Positions 60,551-64,000 of a stretch of DNA of 64,000 bases are shown one piece after another. The notes beneath the pieces are model-generated. The model worked only from the letters and a program-made list of their open reading frames with translations. It made no database searches and was not told the DNA's origin. This stretch comes from Terriglobia bacterium (GTDB lineage: Bacteria; Acidobacteriota; Terriglobia; Bryobacterales; Bryobacteraceae): NCBI GenBank assembly GCA_021325235.1, contig JAJPHN010000029.1, positions 248,001-312,000 on the forward strand, in the 5' to 3' direction. The first letter of the stretch is position 1. Each line of letters opens with the position of its first letter. The translations under genes and the position numbers were made by a program.

Positions 60551-61108
60551 ATGGTACCGGTGCGGGCAGTTGAACTCAGCGCTGCGGAGTGGGATGAAAC
60601 TCAGCCGGTGGATGCTGCAAATCGCCTCGTCTTAGAGCTCTACGATCGCGAACACGTTTCGCTGAGAAGATATCTGTTATATCTCGGCGTCGATCCTGAG
60701 ACGGCCGCCGAGACTCTGCAGGAAACCTTCCTGCGCCTGCATAAGCATCTTCTCGGAGGCGGCAACCAGTCGAATCTGCGCGCCTGGCTTTATCGTGTCG
60801 CCCACAACCTGGCTCGCAACGCGCAAACCTCGTTCCGCGCCAGCCGCACCGGGGATCTCAGCGAAGCCAATGCGCGCCAGGAGATTGCCGATACCATCGC
60901 TACGCCCGAAGAGCGCTTCCTCGCCCGCGAAGAGGAGGTGCGCTTCGCCGAGGCGCTGGCCAAATTAAGCGCGGCCCAGAAGAGCTGTCTGCTGCTGCGC
61001 TCGCAGGGTCTGAAATATCGCGAGATCGCCGAGGCGCTGAACCTCTCGATCTCGACCGTTGGAGAAAACGTACAGCGCGGTCTCGAGAGATTAAAGGAAC
61101 TCTTATGA
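60551..61108 (+). CDS. ECF-family sigma factor (module copy 2)
   Basis: 185 aa from ATG 60551; the frame is open further upstream, but the 14-bp hairpin and lack of similarity argue for this start. Region 2: REHVSLRRYLLYLGVDPETA, ETLQETFLRLHKHL and LRAWLYRVAHNLARN (~30-85); region 4: LSAAQKSCLLLRSQGLKYRE followed by IAEALNLSISTVGENVQRGL (~140-178). It differs strongly from copy 1 (55343-55897), so the two are different ECF types driving related modules. Its TGA overlaps the anti-sigma ATG by 4 bp. Confidence 0.92.
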   Translation: MVPVRAVELSAAEWDETQPVDAANRLVLELYDREHVSLRRYLLYLGVDPETAAETLQETFLRLHKHLLGGGNQSNLRAWLYRVAHNLARNAQTSFRASRTGDLSEANARQEIADTIATPEERFLAREEEVRFAEALAKLSAAQKSCLLLRSQGLKYREIAEALNLSISTVGENVQRGLERLKELL

Positions 61109-61734
61109 ACAAGCCGATGCATCCGGATAATTCGGTGCTGATCCGGCACCTGGATGGCGAACTCGCCGGTGAGGAGTGGGTGCGTGTGGATACGCATCTG
61201 GCCTGCTGCCCGGAGTGCCGCGCTCGCCAGCTAGAGTTCCGTGATCTCTCGAGCGGCATTGAAGCGGCCTTGCGCGCAGTCCCCGCTCGCGCCTCCGCTG
61301 CCGAGCGTGTACAGCTTGGCGAAAAGCTCGCCGAGGCTCCGCGATCGGCTTCGAGTTCCGTCATTGTGCTGCGCCGCTTCGGCTGGGGCATGGCGCTCGC
61401 TGCCGGTCTCGCCCTGGCGGTTCTGCTCGCGCCCCTTACGAGCAAGGCGCCCCGCACGAAAACCGTCGCCGATACCCAGCGCGCACTCGCCGCCGTCTCT
61501 TCCGGTATCAATATCAACGGCGAAACCTTTATCGCCCTTCCGTACTCGGATCCCGCGCTGCCCCTGAACGCTTCGCGCATTGTCGAAATGCAGGTGCCGG
61601 TCTCGGCTCTGGCGGAGGCGGGTGTCGCCGTGCAGCCCTCCTGGAATGGAAACGGCGACGGCACGGTGGCGGCCAATGTGCTGCTCGGTATCGATGGCCA
61701 ACCCCTCGGCATCGACGTCCTCGGGGCGGATTAG
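61105..61734 (+). CDS. Zinc-finger anti-sigma factor (copy 2)
   Basis: 209 aa. Zinc-binding anti-sigma motif DTHLACCPECRA (H-x3-C-x2-C, ~31-42) for holding the sigma factor, one membrane helix (GMALAAGLALAVLLAPL, ~95-111) and a periplasmic domain with FIALPYSDPALPLNASRIVE (~143-162) and ANVLLGIDGQPLGIDV (~190-205) like the end of copy 1. Coupled to the sigma gene by ATGA. The signal should be sensed by the periplasmic domain; how the sigma is released is unknown. Confidence 0.92.
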   Translation: MNKPMHPDNSVLIRHLDGELAGEEWVRVDTHLACCPECRARQLEFRDLSSGIEAALRAVPARASAAERVQLGEKLAEAPRSASSSVIVLRRFGWGMALAAGLALAVLLAPLTSKAPRTKTVADTQRALAAVSSGININGETFIALPYSDPALPLNASRIVEMQVPVSALAEAGVAVQPSWNGNGDGTVAANVLLGIDGQPLGIDVLGAD

Positions 61735-61759
61735 AAGAGTTTTTTAGGAGAACATCCTC

Positions 61760-62524
61760 ATGCAACGCGTTTATCTGAAGCTCGCACTATTCCTCTGCGC
61801 TGCCGTGATTGTGGGAGCGCAGGAGCCGGCACCCCCTCCGCCCCCGCCCCACGCTTTTGGCGGTCCCGAAGCGTTCGGCCCGGGAATGCGCCACCCCAAG
61901 ACCATCGCCGGTGAGCCGTATTCGGCAAACATCACCACCACCATCGATCAGAGCCTGCCCGATGGAAACACCATTCATCGCGTTACCCAGGGCTTCGTTG
62001 CTCGCGATGGTCAGGGACGCGTCTATTCGCGCCAGACCTTCACCGGCGGTCCCTGGGCGCAGAACGGCTCCAGCGGGACCTCCACCGTCGTTTTTCTGAC
62101 CGACCCGGTCGCCGGCTATAGCTACGTGCTGAATCAGTCGACGAAAACGGCCATCCGCCGCCCGCTGCGCCAGCGCTCTTCCGACCGCGTTCCGCCCGAA
62201 GGCCGCGGTCCGCGCTTCGATTCGGCCAATCGCGTGGAAAAAGATCTGGGCACCCAGTCCATCAACGGCATTGAATGCACCGGCAAAAGCATCACCCACA
62301 CGCTTCCCGCTGGAACCATCGGCAATGCGCAGCCGATCGTCGACAAAAGCGAGATCTGGACTGCTTCCGACCTGCAGATCGTAGTTCTCTCGAAGCACAC
62401 CGACCCGCGTATGGGCACTTCCACCTACGCGCTCAGCAATGTCCAGCGCGCCGAGCCCGATCCCAGCCTGTTCCAGGTGCCCGCCGGCTACACCGTCGAG
62501 GATGCTCCGGCGCACAACCGATAA
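61760..62524 (+). CDS. Secreted protein of the sigma module family (copy 2)
   Basis: 254 aa with signal peptide (VYLKLALFLCAAVIVGAQE) and a Pro/Gly-rich start PAPPPPPPHAFGGPEAFGPG. Related to 53961-54902: AGEPYSANITT, VARDGQGRVYS (cf. VARDSQGRVRR), DPVAGYSYVL, LPAGTIGNAQPIVDKSEIW, KHTDPRMGTSTYALSNVQRA and PDPSLFQVPAGYTV. An RRPLRQRSSDRVPPEGRGP segment is unique to this copy. Only 25 bp after the anti-sigma gene, so co-transcribed. AGGAG ribosome site. Function unknown; perhaps the ligand or effector of the module. Confidence 0.83.
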   Translation: MQRVYLKLALFLCAAVIVGAQEPAPPPPPPHAFGGPEAFGPGMRHPKTIAGEPYSANITTTIDQSLPDGNTIHRVTQGFVARDGQGRVYSRQTFTGGPWAQNGSSGTSTVVFLTDPVAGYSYVLNQSTKTAIRRPLRQRSSDRVPPEGRGPRFDSANRVEKDLGTQSINGIECTGKSITHTLPAGTIGNAQPIVDKSEIWTASDLQIVVLSKHTDPRMGTSTYALSNVQRAEPDPSLFQVPAGYTVEDAPAHNR

Positions 62525-62538
62525 ACAGCAGTTCCAAA

Positions 62539-62570
62539 AAAATAGGGCAGCCTTTGCGCTGCCCTATTTT
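62539..62570. terminator. Bidirectional intrinsic terminator
   Basis: 13-bp perfect stem, AAAATAGGGCAGC (62539-62551) with GCTGCCCTATTTT (62558-62570), 6-nt loop. A-tract on the left and T-tract on the right allow it to serve sigma module 2 (plus) and the convergent receptor gene (minus). Confidence 0.9.
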
Positions 62571-62590
62571 CACTCCCACCTCCAACGTTG

Positions 62591-64000
62591 CTAGAACTGC
62601 AGCCTTCCCGTAACCACCAGCACGCGTCCGGAAACGGCCGATCCCTGGAAGGCTCCGTACGCCGAGGTGGGTGGAATCGCCGTGCCGTGGATCAGCCCGA
62701 ATCCCGAACTCGCCACATCTCCGTCCGGATTCCCGAAGTGTGGATGGTTCAGGCTGTTATACGCGCTGGCCCCGAAACGCAGCCGCAGCCGCTCGGTAAT
62801 GTTGAAGTTCTTGTAGAGCGATGCGTCCACGTCCACATATCCCGGCCCGTAGATCGAGTTCCGGCCCACGTTTCCGAAACCCGTCTCGGTAGTCGACGCA
62901 AGGAACGACGAGATCGAGTAGCAGGGAACGTTCACCGCGTTCGGGCTGCAGCTGGTCGGCAGGCGGTTGGCTGTGGTTGTCGCCAGTAGAGACGCATTGA
63001 TGTTCGGCGACAGGAAACCCGCCAGCGCGCTGTCAATCAGACTATAAGGCGTCCCGCTGCGCACGAAGAACTTGCCCGACACCGTCCAGTTACTCAGCAG
63101 ATTGCCAATCCACTTGTTTCCGAATTTCCAGGGCGTATCCCAGATAAAATCGGCCGTCATGTTGTGCCGAATGTCGTAATCGGCATTGCCATAGTTTGCC
63201 GCCACGTTTGGACTGGAGATGGTCGTCAGCGAGGAACCAGAAAATGGTAGCCCAGAACCGCCGTTCGAGAGATTGTCGAGCGCATGACTCCAGCTGTAAT
63301 TGATCTGCCCCTGGAACCCGTATGAGAAGCTCCGCCGGAACTGCACGTTCACCCCGTCGTAGTTGGAAAGACCGCTGTTACTGATCTCCGTCACCGAGCC
63401 GAATCGCGGATCGGGCGCCACCGACGGCAATCCCGCGAAACCCGTAGCAAACGCATTCGGGAACCCATTCTGGATCAGCAGATTGTATCCGTGATTGCCA
63501 CTGTAGTTGATCGCCAGCACGTTCTTGGTGCCGATCGGCTGCTGGATCTCGAAGCTCCATTCCACATAGTTCGGAGTCTTGAACTTCGACGGAATCGAGA
63601 AGTAGTTCGGCGGGCTGAATCCACCCGGAACCGAGTTATTCAGCTGATCGTAGGTTTGCCCAGCGAAAAAGCCGCTCTTGAATGCGTTGTACTGCGCCTG
63701 AGCGGCCGCCGCGGCACTGGCCGGATTCGACGCCAGGTCGACCAGTTGCCCCTGGTGAATCGTTGCCGAATAGGGGAACGGCGCGTTGTTGAACACGCTC
63801 GCCACCAGGAACGCCGGCGCCAGATCAGCAAATTCGCCCACGCCCGCGCGGATCACCGTACTGTTTGCGCCCCGCGGACTCCACACCACGCCCAGCCGTG
63901 GATTCGGCACAATCGTATCCGTGTCGTAGTACGCGTGCGAGAGTCCGCTCTCGATCGAAGCGTTATACGGGATGTTCAACCCCTTCTGAAATGTGCTGCT
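62591..64000 (-). CDS. Oar-like TonB-dependent outer membrane protein (5' end outside window)
   Basis: About 470 C-terminal residues of a large outer membrane protein; the frame is open to the right edge, so the start lies beyond the window. It reads as beta-barrel: alternating strands with repeated aromatic pairs, for example YVEWSFEIQQPIGTKNVLAI and GFQGQINYSWSHALDN, RHNMTADFIWDTPW and ERLRLRFGASAYNSLNH, and ends in VTGRLQF with the terminal Phe of outer membrane barrels. Oar/TonB-type receptors are very numerous in acidobacteria and may take up glycans or metals. Ends in the shared terminator. Confidence 0.88.
   Translation of the reverse strand, partial: SSTFQKGLNIPYNASIESGLSHAYYDTDTIVPNPRLGVVWSPRGANSTVIRAGVGEFADLAPAFLVASVFNNAPFPYSATIHQGQLVDLASNPASAAAAAQAQYNAFKSGFFAGQTYDQLNNSVPGGFSPPNYFSIPSKFKTPNYVEWSFEIQQPIGTKNVLAINYSGNHGYNLLIQNGFPNAFATGFAGLPSVAPDPRFGSVTEISNSGLSNYDGVNVQFRRSFSYGFQGQINYSWSHALDNLSNGGSGLPFSGSSLTTISSPNVAANYGNADYDIRHNMTADFIWDTPWKFGNKWIGNLLSNWTVSGKFFVRSGTPYSLIDSALAGFLSPNINASLLATTTANRLPTSCSPNAVNVPCYSISSFLASTTETGFGNVGRNSIYGPGYVDVDASLYKNFNITERLRLRFGASAYNSLNHPHFGNPDGDVASSGFGLIHGTAIPPTSAYGAFQGSAVSGRVLVVTGRLQF

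Noticed and set aside
1-64000. CRISPR arrays, tRNA or rRNA genes, IS elements, prophage
   Set aside because: No regularly spaced repeats, cloverleaf-like sequences, transposase or phage genes were found on either strand.

Overview
The window looks like chromosomal DNA of an acidobacterium, most like the Bryobacter/Solibacter group. This is inferred from gene content and not from a marker gene: a VWFA-related acidobacterial domain protein, an acidobacterial-type duplicated orphan permease (ADOP), an Oar-like TonB-dependent outer membrane protein, a CadC-like winged-helix/TPR regulator, several ECF sigma modules, high GC and frequent GTG/TTG starts. I see no IS element, prophage, CRISPR array, rRNA or tRNA. 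Only one gene-free stretch exceeds 300 bp (7731-8113).

Layout. 1-2111: glycogen debranching enzyme (cut by the edge). 2373-8854: STAS-like protein, a minus-strand set of amino acid permease, amidohydrolase and hypothetical, a secreted M28 peptidase and an unknown exported protein. 8924-15569: a tightly coupled efflux operon with three HlyD-type adaptors, a MacB-type permease without its ATPase, and a TolC-type channel; two adaptors are joined by a 41-bp tandem repeat that makes two 14-codon mini-ORFs linked by ATGA overlaps. 15566-20931: envelope/osmotic stress block (CNB-DUF1003 protein, MscS, ECF sigma with a small partner, DUF481 protein, MscL with a zinc ribbon, DUF4126). 21111-24000: ricin-lectin secreted protein, a frameshifted small gene, an SDR. 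24281-26945: four-PAS histidine kinase and its response regulator. 26970-31346: queuosine-precursor-type transporter, then an overlapping chain lipoprotein / geranylgeranyl-reductase-like / hemL / SDR. 31343-33059: a SABATH-like methyltransferase behind a secreted protein. 33239-38179: winged-helix/TPR regulator, phenylalanine hydroxylase, prfB (with a programmed +1 frameshift), Sua5. 38224-44223: VWFA protein, transaldolase-like protein, GNAT, murB, amidohydrolase. 44165-47625: mlaE-mlaF-mlaD plus a ChbG/HpnK-type deacetylase. 47681-53847: APC permease, PQQ dehydrogenase with diheme cytochrome c, AAC(3)-like acyltransferase and an alpha/alpha-toroid protein. 53961-64000: two copies of a module made of an ECF sigma factor, a membrane anti-sigma and a secreted protein of one shared family, flanking an ADOP permease, a GH27 glycosidase and a DinB/YfiT protein, ending in a partial Oar-like receptor.

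The two most interesting signals are the paired sigma / anti-sigma / secreted-protein modules (53961-55897 and 60551-62524), whose anti-sigma periplasmic domains and secreted products are recognisably related, and the ATPase-less tri-adaptor efflux operon with its mini-ORF relay and a perfect 12-bp dyad just upstream of its likely promoter. Several genes (starts at 6192, 8924, 27772, 41580) have TATAAT/TACAAT only 3-8 bp before the start codon, suggesting leaderless transcripts.
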